From assembly GCA_015178975.1 (NCBI GenBank), contig WHVD01000146.1:1-64000 (forward strand): a stretch of DNA of 64,000 nucleotides, written 5' to 3'. Below the pieces are notes generated by a model, which worked only from the letters and a program-made list of their open reading frames with translations, had not been told where the DNA came from and searched no databases. The position numbers and the translations under genes are program-made. The DNA is from Hysterangium stoloniferum (Eukaryota > Basidiomycota > Agaricomycetes > Hysterangiales > Hysterangiaceae). Below, one piece after another: positions 10,637 to 20,561 of this stretch. Within the stretch, counting starts at the first letter, position 1, and each line of letters starts with the position of its first letter.

Positions 10637-11062
10637 CAAACCACTTCACACCCAAATATGCACATTGATTGTCAGCAACCTGTTGCTGGCAGAGAACAGC
10701 CACTCACAAGGGACAGATGATGCTTGTGCAGGAAGGACATTGATTTCAATGTGAGTGAGTGTTGGATAGACCTTGCAATGATCCTATATATGAATATTAC
10801 CACATGAGAACATCATGAGAAGGCTTTACCTGCCACCACTCGATGATATTGGTATCCTTTGAGACATTGGCTGGCATGTCCTTCAGGTGCTGCCATAATT
10901 CAGAATGCCACCCTTCTTCATCCTCCTTCATTATGAGTGAGAGGCAATGGTGATTGTATTCAGACAAGGTGAATGCATCATAGGATGTGGCAGGAGTTAC
11001 AGTATACTTGGTGGGTGTAGTTGCTTCAATTGGCTCCATCCTTGGCCTACTATTCCAATAGT

Positions 11063-11705
11063 TGTTAAGCTCAGGGCTTATGGGTGGGTTTCTGGGAAAA
11101 CCCACAGATAAACTGGGTGGCAGGTAGAACTTGGCTTCAGCTTATGTGCTGCACCTTGGCATGATTGTCATGTCCAACTTCAGGCAGGGCAAATGGGAAA
11201 CCTGGGAAGTTTGGAAATATGCAAGGTTGGGGGGCAAGAGACCCAGGGGTTCTGAGAATATGCTATGTCAGGTCAAAATGCCCATGGGCTCTGGGAATGC
11301 ACTGGGACTGAGTTCTGAGAGTGAGAGGTATCAAGACAGGTAGAATACTGAGTGGATGCTAGGTTCATTTTCTGATTGGATTGTAAGTACATGCATAGCT
11401 AGACTATATAAAACTAGGGATTATTGTACTACAAATCCAGTGAGACAAAAACACAAAACAGGTGAAAAAGAAATAAGGGAGGGGTGACCATACTTAGGAC
11501 AAAGGCTGGGACAATACAGGAACATGCATAGGGACATAATAAACCAGATGTCAACCAGGTTCAGGGGTGGATTGGGACAAAGATCTTCAAGTGTCTAAGG
11601 TTCTGGAATATCTGGGCAGAGCCCAGTTAGTGATTCATACTGTAAAAGAGAGATAGGGACATATAAAGTGGGGTCCAGGTCCTGGTGGGTTTTCTGATCC
11701 TAACA
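11063..11705 (-). repeat. 3' LTR of Gypsy A2
   Basis: The reverse-oriented LTR begins TGTTAAGCTC and ends GATCCTAACA (643 bp). The conserved core lies at 11128-11160 and a TATATAAAAC box near 11405. The adjoining 11706-11718 reads AATGAGAGGGCAC on the minus strand, the polypurine tract. It interrupts the hAT relic; left flank ATAGT, with the partner lost. Confidence 0.85.
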
Positions 11706-11788
11706 GTGCCCTCTCATTAAAGCCAATTTCCCAAAGAGGCCCTAGAACTTGATAAGGTTCATTGGGTATGTTCAAAATGTGAGGAGCC

Positions 11789-11797
11789 TATAAAAAT
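11789..11797 (+). promoter_or_regulatory. TATA box of the A2 accessory gene
   Basis: TATAAAAAT lies about 45 nt upstream of ATG 11834, at the same position and in the same context (GAGCC before, TTGAAAA after) as in element A. Confidence 0.55.
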
Positions 11798-11833
11798 TTG
11801 AAAATAAAAAATATCTCTTCTCTAACCACCATC

Positions 11834-12826
11834 ATGGGACCCAAACCAATGCCCAGATGCCCCCCCACCAACACAACCACCCACAGTATACCCATGGGGC
11901 CTGGATACTGGGCCCCTTTCATTACTGCTCAAATTATTGAGCAGCATGAAGAGCAGCAGCAGCAATGCAAGGAGGCTGAGAGGAAGGTGAGGGAGGAGGA
12001 TGAGGAGCTTGAGAAGGAGTATCAGGCAGCATTGGCCACAGAGAAAGAGGGGGAGTGGAGGAAATGGGAGGAGCAGGAGGCTGTTAGGAAAGCAGCAGAA
12101 GAAAAAGCAGAGGCCCCATATGTTGTGGCAGAGTGAATGTGGATGCCCAGGCCATCTACAGGGAAGGTAAGTGTATTATTTTTATTTTTAACAAGTTCTT
12201 ATTGACAGAGTGTACTAGTGAAAGCCATGGATGCAGACAGAGTTGGAGCCCAAAGGAGAACCTGGGACTCCCCAGTACAAAGCAAGTTTTCCACAGGTGT
12301 TTCAGGCACTGACATTGTGAACAGAAGCCTAGAAAAGGGCTCCCAACTTGTCTTGAGTCAAAAAATGACCAGGGTGTGGACTGTTTCCAGACATCCACTT
12401 GGGACCTGGGTTGCTGCCCTTGCTCCCACCTTAAGGCAAAATGTTCTTTGGTGTATGAGGCCAGTGCCCACAAACTGGGAGATTTAAGGGGCCATGGAGA
12501 GGCCATGGAGAGGCCAGGTGCCTTTGAGGAGGCCTTGGGGTGGATAGTGGTGGGCATAGATGCCAAAAATGCCTTATTGGAGAAGGGAAACCAGGTACAA
12601 AATGCCATCATGGAGAATCACTGGGAGCTCTGTGGGGAGCTCTGGGAGTTGCTGGACAACTACTCATTGGTTGTCCAGGATAGATGGTACCTATGAGGCA
12701 TCAGAGAGTGGGGAATCAGAGGAGTCTGGAGAGTCTGTGGGGTCTATGGGGTCCAAGGAAGTACAGGAGTTGGTTCAGAAGCAGAAGGATGAGGATGCCA
12801 AGCATGATGTAATAGAAGTAGATTAG
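11834..12826 (+). pseudogene. A2 copy of the antisense accessory gene (decayed)
   Basis: It starts MGPKPMPRCP, like MGPKPTPRKP in A, followed by a Glu/Gln-rich coiled coil. A GTAAGT donor at about 12167 and a TTGACAG acceptor at about 12207 mark an intron at the position of the first intron in A. Downstream GCCPCSHLKAKCSLV (near 12410-12455) aligns with GCYQCAHLKVRCSLV of A; the first cysteine half is degraded. Then come FEEALGWIVVGIDAKNALLE and an acidic tail ending VIEVD-stop (A ends INVD-stop). Frames change at least twice and a TGA at 12134 ends the first block, so it is a pseudogene. It is convergent with the A2 pol, whose stop lies 160 nt away. Confidence 0.78.
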
Positions 12827-13481
12827 CTATATTAATTTTCTTGAAAAATTCAAAGTGTGAAATAAACAGGAAACCCACTTGAGCAGAATTAAAGACAAGT
12901 CAAAAATCTGTAAGGCAAAGAGAGACATAGGGTGATAGGGAAAGATATGAATCCAAAATGGGTACAGAGTCTGCAGGTATCACAGCTAGAGGGAGGATAA
13001 TGGACTGGGTTTCCCAGGGTAGTCTGTGTGGAAGTCAAATATGATCTCTGTGGCATTCCTGAGTTCCATGGCCAAAATCCAAGATGTTTCTTTATCAATG
13101 CCATCAGAACCCACCCACTTGACCAAGTAGAGCAGTTTACAAGTATGTTGATGATTGTCAATTTTTGAGTCTGAAATTTGTAATATTTCAAACTTAGGTT
13201 CTCTGTCTATGATTACTGGAGAGGGATGGAGGTTGCATACAGTCTAGGATGGTGTTAGCAGTACAAGGTTCTAACATTGAAACATGAAATACCAGGTGTA
13301 CTGCATGCTATCTGGGAGCTAGTGTTGGTTTTAGTTATATTATGTTGTAAGTTGTTGAGGAAACTCACGATTTACTAAATACACACTTTTGTAGAACATG
13401 CTCGGCTAAGATGTACTTTACAGTAGCTTAGTCATATGTAAAAAACTTTGTCTGTTTTCATTATACCATCAACATTTAACA

Positions 13482-13493
13482 GGTTATGGGCCC
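13482..13493 (+). other. Copia primer-binding site
   Basis: GGTTATGGGCCC follows the 5' LTR directly. This is the copia-type site for the cleaved 5' half of initiator tRNA-Met. The same 12 bases occupy the same place in the copia element at 58278. Confidence 0.7.
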
Positions 13494-13539
13494 TGCCTTG
13501 TTGCTTTAAAAAGTCGCATTAATACTATCTCATTATCTT

Positions 13540-14337
13540 ATGTCTAACATCAACGCCTTACTTGCAAGCATCCCAAAACTCTCAGGTGATAATTACCATG
13601 AATGGAAATTTTCACTGTCAATGGTTCTATGTCATTCTGGATCTTGGAGTGTTATGAGTAGTGGAACAAAGCCACCTAAAGATGAGAGTAGCAAAGAGTA
13701 TTTGGAATGGGAAAAGCATTCAGAGGATGGTTACACAGCAATTGGGCTTACAATCGAAACAAGTCAACAATTGTATATTCGGGATTGTACCACTGGACCT
13801 GAGGCATGGAAAGTACTTGCAAAAATTTACCAGGCAAACAATTGGGCCAACTGGATCTCACTGAAATGGCAGCTGTATACATACCATCACAATGTCGAAA
13901 AACTGGTGATGGAATATGTACATGGAATTCTGACTCTTGCTTCGCAACTTCGAGCAATTGGAGTTGAGTTACACAAAGAGGATGTTCCAGATGTCCTAAT
14001 TTATTGTTTAGCTCCCAAATTTGGTGCCATTGCGACTACTCTTATGCAGCATATGGGATCACTTACCATTGAGGATAATTCTGCAGTGCTGGTAGAAGAA
14101 GAAAGCCATCTGAAAGGGCAGAAGGACACTGAGAGTCAAATCACAATGAAAATGAAAACAGACTCACCAATTGTGAAATGGCCAAGAAACTGCTATAGAT
14201 GCAATGGTGAAGGTCATATTGCATGTGTTTGTCCCACACTGAACCCAGTTGATTCATCATCAAATGGATCACCTACTGAAAACCCAGAGGCTCTCACTAC
14301 TAGCACAGAGGAGAGCAATTTTATATTGTGTGTCTAA
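13540..14337 (+). CDS. gag: Copia gag protein (intact)
   Basis: The 265-aa structural gag of the element above. The N-terminus LLASIPKLSGDNYHEWKFSL is the usual opening of UBN2-type copia gag, followed by the helical capsid-like region to about residue 190. A zinc knuckle, CYRCNGEGHIACVC, lies near residues 221-234 (CX2CX4HX4C). The frame is open throughout, unlike nearly all surrounding TE genes. A short upstream frame begins at the ATG inside the primer-binding site and ends at a TAA before this start. The product could package its own RNA, while enzymes would have to come from a full copia. Confidence 0.88.
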   Translation: MSNINALLASIPKLSGDNYHEWKFSLSMVLCHSGSWSVMSSGTKPPKDESSKEYLEWEKHSEDGYTAIGLTIETSQQLYIRDCTTGPEAWKVLAKIYQANNWANWISLKWQLYTYHHNVEKLVMEYVHGILTLASQLRAIGVELHKEDVPDVLIYCLAPKFGAIATTLMQHMGSLTIEDNSAVLVEEESHLKGQKDTESQITMKMKTDSPIVKWPRNCYRCNGEGHIACVCPTLNPVDSSSNGSPTENPEALTTSTEESNFILCV

Positions 14338-14467
14338 TGTTGTTGTGCAGAATAGGAGTCACGAGAAGGGCTTCAAGGTCCAGCATTTTTTTTTTCTGGG
14401 AGGTTGGGGGAATGTGTACTAGGAGCAAGGGATGCTCTGAGGTTCAATTCAATGCCAAAAGTACCAG

Positions 14468-14611
14468 ATGATTTCTGTGTCTAGTGGGCACAATGTATTT
14501 TCAAGTTTTGGATGAATATTGCATCTAGTGGGTGCAGCAGATTTTTGTTTTCAATTTTCAGACAGATTTTGTGTCAAGTGGGTGCATTCTCAACAACATA
14601 CAAAGTGGGCA
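14468..14611 (+). repeat. Four polypurine-like motifs before the 3' LTR
   Basis: TCTAGTGGGCACA near 14479, TCTAGTGGGTGCA near 14524, TCAAGTGGGTGCA near 14573 and CAAAGTGGGCA at 14601 recur about every 30-50 nt. The last abuts the LTR and is the probable plus-strand primer; the others may be duplicates. Confidence 0.55.
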
Positions 14612-16821
14612 TGTTGGTTTTAGTTATGTTGTAAGTTGTTGAGGAAACTCATGATTTACTAAATATGCACTTTCATAGAATACACTTGGCTAAGGTGTAC
14701 TTTACAGTAGCTTAGTCATACATAAAAAAACTTTGTCCATTTTCGTTATACCATCAACATCTAACAGCTGGAGGGTCCAGGATACTGAACCAGCTTGTGC
14801 TATGATTTCAGAGGGTCCTAGGTACTTTTCAGCAAGTTTCTTGGAAGGTTGGGTTGTCTGGAAGAATTGAGCTTTTACAAAAACATGGTCACCAATCTTT
14901 AAGTCAGGCGGTGTGGTCCAATTTCTGTCTGCAGAACATGGTATTGTTCCTGGGTGGATTTTATTGCATTCTGGAGTTCTTGATGAAGTTCATCAAGGTC
15001 TGTGACAAAATCCTGAAGATGAGTGGAGGCAAGACTGCACTCCAGATGTACTGTGATATTGGGATTATAACCCTTATTGGCAAAGAAGAGTGATATGCCA
15101 GTAGTGGCAGAGGGTGCATTGTTGTATGTCAGAGGATTTCCAGGTGTCCTATTGGTAGTTGCAATATACATACATGGAAGTATTGTTCCAATGTCTAGTT
15201 GACATACTCAGTTTGTCTATCACCCTCTGGGGTGGAACCTGGACATAAAATGGAACTTCATGTCAAGGGATTTTCTGAGGGATATAAAGAATTGAGACAC
15301 AAGCTCAGCACCTCAATTGGAAGTTATGTGGGATGGGACACCATGCTTGGAAAATACATGGATAACAAAAAGTTCTGCTAGTTGCACAGACATAATGGTA
15401 TCATGTAGGGATGAAAATACCTTGCTTGGATAATCTGTCAACAATGACTAAAATTTCAGAAAAGCCTTTGGAGTCTGGTAGATGATCAATGAAATTCATA
15501 GAGATTGAATTCCATGGGTATTCCAATACTGGGAGCTGTTTGAGAAGGCCATATGGCTTGTAATGCTGTGCTTTAAAGTGTGAACAAGTGATGCATGATT
15601 TACATATGATAGTGTTTAGCAAAATATCAGAGTCCAGGCCAAGTGTATTCTCTGTGAATCATTGATAGAGTCTTGTTAAGCCTGAAATGTCCTGAGAGTG
15701 GATGGTCATGTTTGTACTGGGTAATTCTGAGATGGAGTCCATCAGAGTATGTGGTTGTCAAGTCTAATGAAACCTTGAGACCAACTAGGATTGGCTGGGG
15801 TCCATGGTGTGCCTTGGTTACAGGGTCTAGTGGAATTGCTGATACAATGTCTTGATATAGTTTCTCAATGACCATAATGATAATACCATACATGACTGGA
15901 TAGATGAGGTAAGTAGCATGGACTGATGTGAAAGTTGCATGTTTGTGAAAATGGGTTTCAGTTGTGCAGATTTACCATGGCATAGTTGCTACTCCTTTCT
16001 TTAGGACAGACATCCCATTGTCCAGTCAAAGCATAGGTTTTCCACCAAGGTGGACAGGTTGAGTGGGATTTCTGGTTTCCAATGTAAAAGGATAGGGGCT
16101 GAAGAAAAAGTATTTTTCAAAAGATTGAAAGCTGCATGACACTTATCAGTAAAATCCCATGGAGTTTCCTTATGAGTAAGATGAGCAAGGGGAATGGTGA
16201 TTTTTGATTAATTGTGGATAAACCACCAGTAAAAATTGGCAAATCCAAGGAAAGACTGAATGTCCTTAACCTTGTGGGGCTTGGGCCAATCCTTGATGAC
16301 TTGTACTTTACAGTAGCTTCATCCATCTGGAGTCTGTTGGGACCCATGATGAAATCTATGTAGGTACTCAATTGAGTCTGTGTCAAAAAGCACACTTTTT
16401 ACCATTTGCAAAAAGATGGTGTCAGCAAAGTCTCTGGAGGACTTTGCAGACCTGCTTGAAATGTAGAGCAGGGTCCTTGGAGTAGATAGGATGTTATCCA
16501 AATAAACAATAATGCATATGTCAAGCATGTCAGAAAAATATTGTTAACAAAGTACTGAAAAATGGAAGGGGCATTGGCAAGCCTGAAAGGCATCACCAAC
16601 TATTCAAATGCCCTGTAACAGGTACAGAATGTAGTTCTCCACTTATCTCCCACAGCAATCTGAACCAAGTGATAGGCATGTTTGAGGTCAATCTTGGTGT
16701 AGATCTGGGCATTCCATGGGGTATCGAGTAGGTCAGAGATAAGCAGGATGTTAAGATCTAAGCCTGAAAAGGAGAAGGGGGCTCTAGTCAGAGGGTTGAT
16801 AATGGTAACTAAGTCAATCAT

Positions 16822-17104
16822 TCATATAATATCTGTGATGTCACACCCCATTGCTCAGCTACAAATCCTTCAAGTTTGAGTTTTTCATGTATCTACAACC
16901 ACATATTTATGTCACTGTCTGCCAACCACCAAATGGTTCATAGCAGTGGTTTGAACCAGTCTTTCTGCTAAAGTAATGCCTCAAGATGGTAGAACTGGCA
17001 ACTAATGAACTGTCAATCCTACTATAACTGCAACCAACAGTTTGGTTGATGTCAGTTGCAGTTCAGTTCAGTTTACAGTTATTTTTCAGTCCATATGACT
17101 GAAC
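16822..17104. other. Unassigned CpG-poor repeat-like DNA
   Basis: No gene is recognised. CAGT and CAACCA words are common, for example GTTGCAGTTCAGTTCAGTTT near 17060. Confidence 0.3.
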
Positions 17105-17262
17105 CTTCAAACATTAAGTGTGCCAGTATGGGCTGACATGAAAGCATCCTTCAATGTTTGGAAAGCTTCACTACATTTGTCAGTAAAGTTCCATGGTGTC
17201 CCCTTATGAGTAAGACAAGTGAGGGTTACCATGAAATCTGATGACCAACCTTTTAAATTTTC
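17105..17262 (-). pseudogene. Second Gypsy RT/RNase H fragment
   Basis: The minus strand reads THKGTPWNFTDKCSEAFQTL, close to LTRKGTPWNFNDKCQKAFNL of element A pol. A2 already has its own copy of this segment near 16140-16200, so this is a different element or a duplicated piece. It marks the edge of the TE block before the host gene island. Confidence 0.7.
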
Positions 17263-17497
17263 TACAAATAAAGGTCCAGAGATAACGCCACATTATGGCT
17301 CGCAAAAGTCTTGAAAGAGGCCACACCATTTTGCACGTCGCACTTTGTGGCGGTAAAATACGACATCACAGTCAAGTTCCGTGTACAACTCTCTGTTTGG
17401 GAAGCTTAATATAGGCTAATACGCTAGGGCGAGACCCAACCCCTGACAGAAGAAATGGTGCAGTCCAGTCTGATTAAAACGCTCTCCGCCTGGCACA

Positions 17498-18415
17498 TTA
17501 CTTAGCTCCCCCGCTACCAATCCCCAAATCTAGAACATAACTTTCACGTCCAAGTTTCTTCATTTCTTCTACAACTCCTCCTATTTTCTCAACTTCGGTC
17601 CATTCGTGTCCGTCTGCCTCTTGTCCAGATACAAACAACGGCTCCAAAAAGCGCATTCTTAGTGCCAGCCATTGCATCCCTTTGACCCTTGTGACAAACT
17701 CCTCGACGCTTGATTGGGAGCCTGAACAATATATAAGTCCGGGATGTCCTACCTTCGCAAGGCCAGTCAACCGAAGTTCAGAAGCCCATTGTTGAAGCGA
17801 TCGCCGCTTTTGAGGTGATTTGAGGTGATGAGATGTAAATAGAGCATGGAAAAAAGGCTGTTTGCAGATTTTTAAATCTGTAACATTTTTTGTTTGAGGT
17901 ACCTCACGCTGTGTAAGGTATTCCTCTCGCAGCTGCGGTAACAGATGCAAAGAAAATAATTCATATAGCGGATATCTGGGGCAAACGTGTTTGTGATATT
18001 AGATACGCATATAATAAGTGAATACCAACGCAGTATCGCCTATCTTAGAACGCTCGTCTTGCACAATGTCTTGCCACCGTTGTTGTTCTGTCCGGGAGAT
18101 GTTATGACCGCGAACGCCAACGTTAAAATTCGAAACTTCCTGTGGGTAGTCCTCGGAGACTTCCACTTCAAACCAGACCGGGGAGCCGTGTATTCTGATG
18201 GAGAAGTGTGCTGGACACGATACATGCGATGTGGGGGAAGTGTTACCGCCAGGCTCACCAACCGCGAGTGTCCACGTCTTGAAATCTTCAGATCGAGAGA
18301 ATATAAATTCCAGGATTTCATCAGGAAGTAAAGAGCATTGTAAAAGCGTCAATTCTTCAACCTGTCTAGGAAAGAACATTACGATCATGCGAGAAGAGAT
18401 GATGTCGTAGGTCAC
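17498..18415 (-). CDS. RWD and Prp3_C (DUF1115) domain protein, RWDD2-like
   Basis: Two exons are proposed: 18415-18026 and 17932-17498, with an intron GTATTC...CGCAG of 93 nt, giving about 274 aa. The N-terminal RWD domain is seen in VEELTLLQCSLLPDEILEF and VEVSEDYPQEVSNF. The C-terminal domain shows SHHLKSPQKRRSLQQWASEL then RLTGLAKVGHPGLIYCSG and a Trp-rich RVKGMQWLALRMRF, typical of the Prp3_C/DUF1115 domain that follows RWD in RWDD2A/B proteins. RWD domains generally mediate protein contacts, and the role of this pairing is not well known. The first ATG leaves 37 bp to the divergent neighbour; an ATG at 18385 is an alternative start. The exact splice choice is provisional. Confidence 0.75.
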
Positions 18416-18452
18416 GCGTTATATGTGACGCCTAATCTACAAAACTTCCACG

Positions 18453-19671
18453 ATGTCCTCACATCGTAAACGCAAACAGCATACCCACCGAGGCTCCCCT
18501 GATTATAATATTGAGACAGGTCAAATTCCCTCGCAAAGCGCCACTACCTCAAATATCCCATTTGTTCAAGCTCACGAAGCTGCCATCGTCCGCAATCGAC
18601 CAGACCTTGTTGAGGCTCTCACGATGCATGACCATGGTAATGGCCAGGGTGGTCTTATACAATGGCATGGCGATGGCCCCGAACCAGAGGTGGAAGTATG
18701 GGTGGATAGGTACGCTCATTATACAAAGCATATTTAGTAGAAGAGTTGCCAGAAATATAAGAGTTCCTTTTCTTTCCATTTTTTTGGCTTGAACCCACTG
18801 ATGAGTATATAAATTATGTTACATGGAAAGCATATCGGCGACTAAAGCAGTCATTTTCATTGCTCCTTTGATTGCCTCATTCATATGAGCTTACATGGTC
18901 TTTGTCACAGATACGATGCTCGGTTACTGTTAACTTCCCTTCCGGGTGTCAAAGCTCACCGTGACGCTAAAGCTCTAGCAGACCCCCCTTCTCCTACGGG
19001 GTGGTCAGATCTCCCTTCCGACTCAGAAGATACATTTTTTTTCACTCCCGCAGAGATTGAAGAGTACCATAGTGCAAAACGACGGAAATTGGCAGACGCG
19101 GGACGCCAGGAAAGGCTCCGTGCTTTACGGAAAGCAGATCCAGATCCAGTCCTTGACTTCGAACAGGATCGTGAACAATGGGGCGATGATGATGAAGAGG
19201 TATTAGCGATGCTCGTAGAATTCGCTCCTACAGTACTAACTCAGGACCGAATAGCCCGACGTTGCACAAAGCACATTAATGGAGCGAACTGCGAGGCATC
19301 TGTTGACGTCTCTCAATCCCGCTCAACTTGAAATGAGGATTTTGGCCAATCATGGTGCCCATCAACGTTTTGCCTTTCTCAGGGGACGATGGCGGAACGC
19401 ATGGGAACAGATCAAATTGGCTTCCCGAGCGGAAGAAGACAATCTTGAGAAAGAGAAATCTTTGCCAGGCAAATCAGAAGGGGCCTCTGTGCTACAAGGC
19501 AACTTGGTTGCATATGGTTCTGATAGTGACGGGAGCAGCCCCGAGTTGCAACCCGAACGGCCCGAACCCTCGAAAACTGAAGGAGAAAGGGAGAAAGCCG
19601 AACGAAGGAATAGAGCGAGGGAATGGACGAAGCGAAAGAGAGCTATTGCTAGCATAAACGAAAATGCATGA
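18453..19671 (+). CDS. Conserved-looking protein of unknown function (320 aa, 3 exons)
   Basis: Exons 18453-18709, 18911-19199 and 19255-19671 join in frame. Intron 1 is 201 nt and intron 2 is 55 nt with a perfect TACTAAC branch site. The start is Arg/His-rich (MSSHRKRKQHTHRG). The middle is acidic with FFFTPAEIEEYHSAKRRKL, and the C-terminal part has NPAQLEMRILANHGAHQR then FAFLRGRWRNAW, followed by Ser/Glu-rich sequence and a basic tail (RNRAREWTKRKRA). It looks nuclear from its basic clusters. I do not recognise the family. It is divergently arranged with the RWD gene and probably shares its promoter. Confidence 0.8.
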
Positions 19672-20072
19672 AAGTTGCCTTTTATGGAAATATTAATATA
19701 TGATGTGAACATATGCAAGTAGAGATGTCATTATAAACATACTCAATATAAACTCAATATGAACTAATTATAGATGCGGGGTGAACCTGACCTATCAAGG
19801 AATACGCCTATAGTTTGCATATCAACGCCGTGTGAGCCTTGAGGCTGTGTAGCGGCTCCTCCTACCGAGAGAAGCGGCATAGTATGAAGAACGGTACATG
19901 CATAAATTAACCGACTTTTCCCCATCTCATTCTTTGCTGCACAGGAAGATGACCATCTGACGACCACGCGTTAGCCACCAGTGATATTACCCTTTACTCT
20001 ATACCTATAAATACAGGAGTTCTTTGTCCCATCGCTTCAATTGAAAGACACACAACAACTCACTCCCTCAAG

Positions 20073-20561
20073 ATGCCACGTGAACTCACCAGGTCTGACC
20101 TCGAGGAATTGAGGTCCGAAGGTGTAGACATAGACCATTTCGAAATACCACTGGAATATCGAAACGACGCACCCGGGCTATTATTGTATTTAGCCATCAA
20201 GCATAGATATGGCGCAGTGGTTTTACCGAATCAGAGACTTCCTGTAAATCAATACGGCCAACCGAACGTCGCATTTCCTGCCCCAGAGCCACTTTATCAA
20301 TCCCTCGTGGACATCGGGGTCCAGCCTCATGTCGCCCGACGGCGCTCCGAGGAATTTGTTCGAAATGGCGTTCAGCCCCGGCGAGTGTTGGAACGGGAGC
20401 TCACGGATACATGGAAAGGGATAGTCAAGCAGAGATATCATGACGATGCAGCGCAGCGCGCACTGTCGTTCGTATATCGGTGGCATCTGCAGCGATTTTC
20501 GGAGCAGAGGTCGTCAATATTGAAAGATGAATATCGGGCACGTCGGAATGGGAATAGATAG
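20073..20561 (+). CDS. Unknown protein, 162 aa, single exon
   Basis: The frame begins at MPRELTRSDLEELRSEGVDI, about 65 nt after a TATAAATA box (near 20006-20013), and runs to a stop without introns. It is rich in Arg and has no visible signal peptide or membrane segment. Two helical Arg/Glu-rich stretches lie at residues 95-162. The TATA box, spacing and host-like base composition support a real gene. No family is recognised. Confidence 0.6.
   Translation: MPRELTRSDLEELRSEGVDIDHFEIPLEYRNDAPGLLLYLAIKHRYGAVVLPNQRLPVNQYGQPNVAFPAPEPLYQSLVDIGVQPHVARRRSEEFVRNGVQPRRVLERELTDTWKGIVKQRYHDDAAQRALSFVYRWHLQRFSEQRSSILKDEYRARRNGNR

Larger units (their letters stand above)
8956..11062 (-). pseudogene. hAT transposase 3' relic, split by two solo LTRs
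   Basis: Read on the minus strand, 11062-10797 encodes ELWQHLKDMPANVSKDTNI followed by IEWWQ, the DUF-like stretch before the hAT dimerisation region. After a likely intron (GTAAAG donor) comes YPTLTHIEINVLPAQASSV then PCEWLFSASNR, the typical hAT C-terminal motif with the usual ERLFS Arg replaced by Trp. The reading continues after the F-family LTR (ADLAAWNSG, VEEIDL near 9810-9890) and after the C-family LTR (LYEDMLTADEFENELDAAL near 8985-9056). Only the C-terminal part is present; the DDE core is absent because Gypsy A2 abuts at 11063. The family assignment relies on known hAT C-terminal motifs. Confidence 0.72.
13323..14766 (+). mobile_element. Gag-only copia element (TR-GAG type)
   Basis: It is flanked by short LTRs 13323-13481 and 14612-14766, both starting TGTTGGTTTTAG and ending TAACA. 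The flanks GCTAG (13318-13322) and GCTGG (14767-14771) are a duplication with one transition, and removing the insert rejoins the A2 pol sequence. Between the LTRs are a primer-binding site and one gag gene, with no protease, integrase or RT. The 275 bp after gag hold four spaced motifs resembling AGTGGGTGCA before the 3' LTR. Confidence 0.9.
11063..16821 (-). mobile_element. Decayed Gypsy element A2 (relative of A), 5' end missing
   Basis: It has the same architecture as element A in reverse orientation: 3' LTR, polypurine tract, antisense accessory gene, pol. Homology to pol stops near the start of RT at about 16821, so the gag, protease and 5' LTR are gone. It has almost no CpG and many frame breaks. 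A copia gag-only element is inserted at 13323-14766. Confidence 0.88.
12986..16821 (-). pseudogene. pol: A2 Gypsy pol relic
   Basis: The minus strand reads the same order as element A pol, in broken frames: chromodomain remnant at 13020-13200, integrase (NAPSATTGISLFFANKGYNP at 14899-15171; CKSCITC and SMNFIDHLPDSKGF at 15401-15622), RNase H and thumb near 15900-16400, RT (YLDNILS in place of YLDD near 16500; FRLANAPSIFQYF near 16570; [15 protein letters not shown] near 16680). The integrase Asp is now Asn and the RT YLDD is lost, so it is dead. The relic is interrupted by the copia element at 13323-14766 inside the integrase-to-chromodomain linker. Confidence 0.87.
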
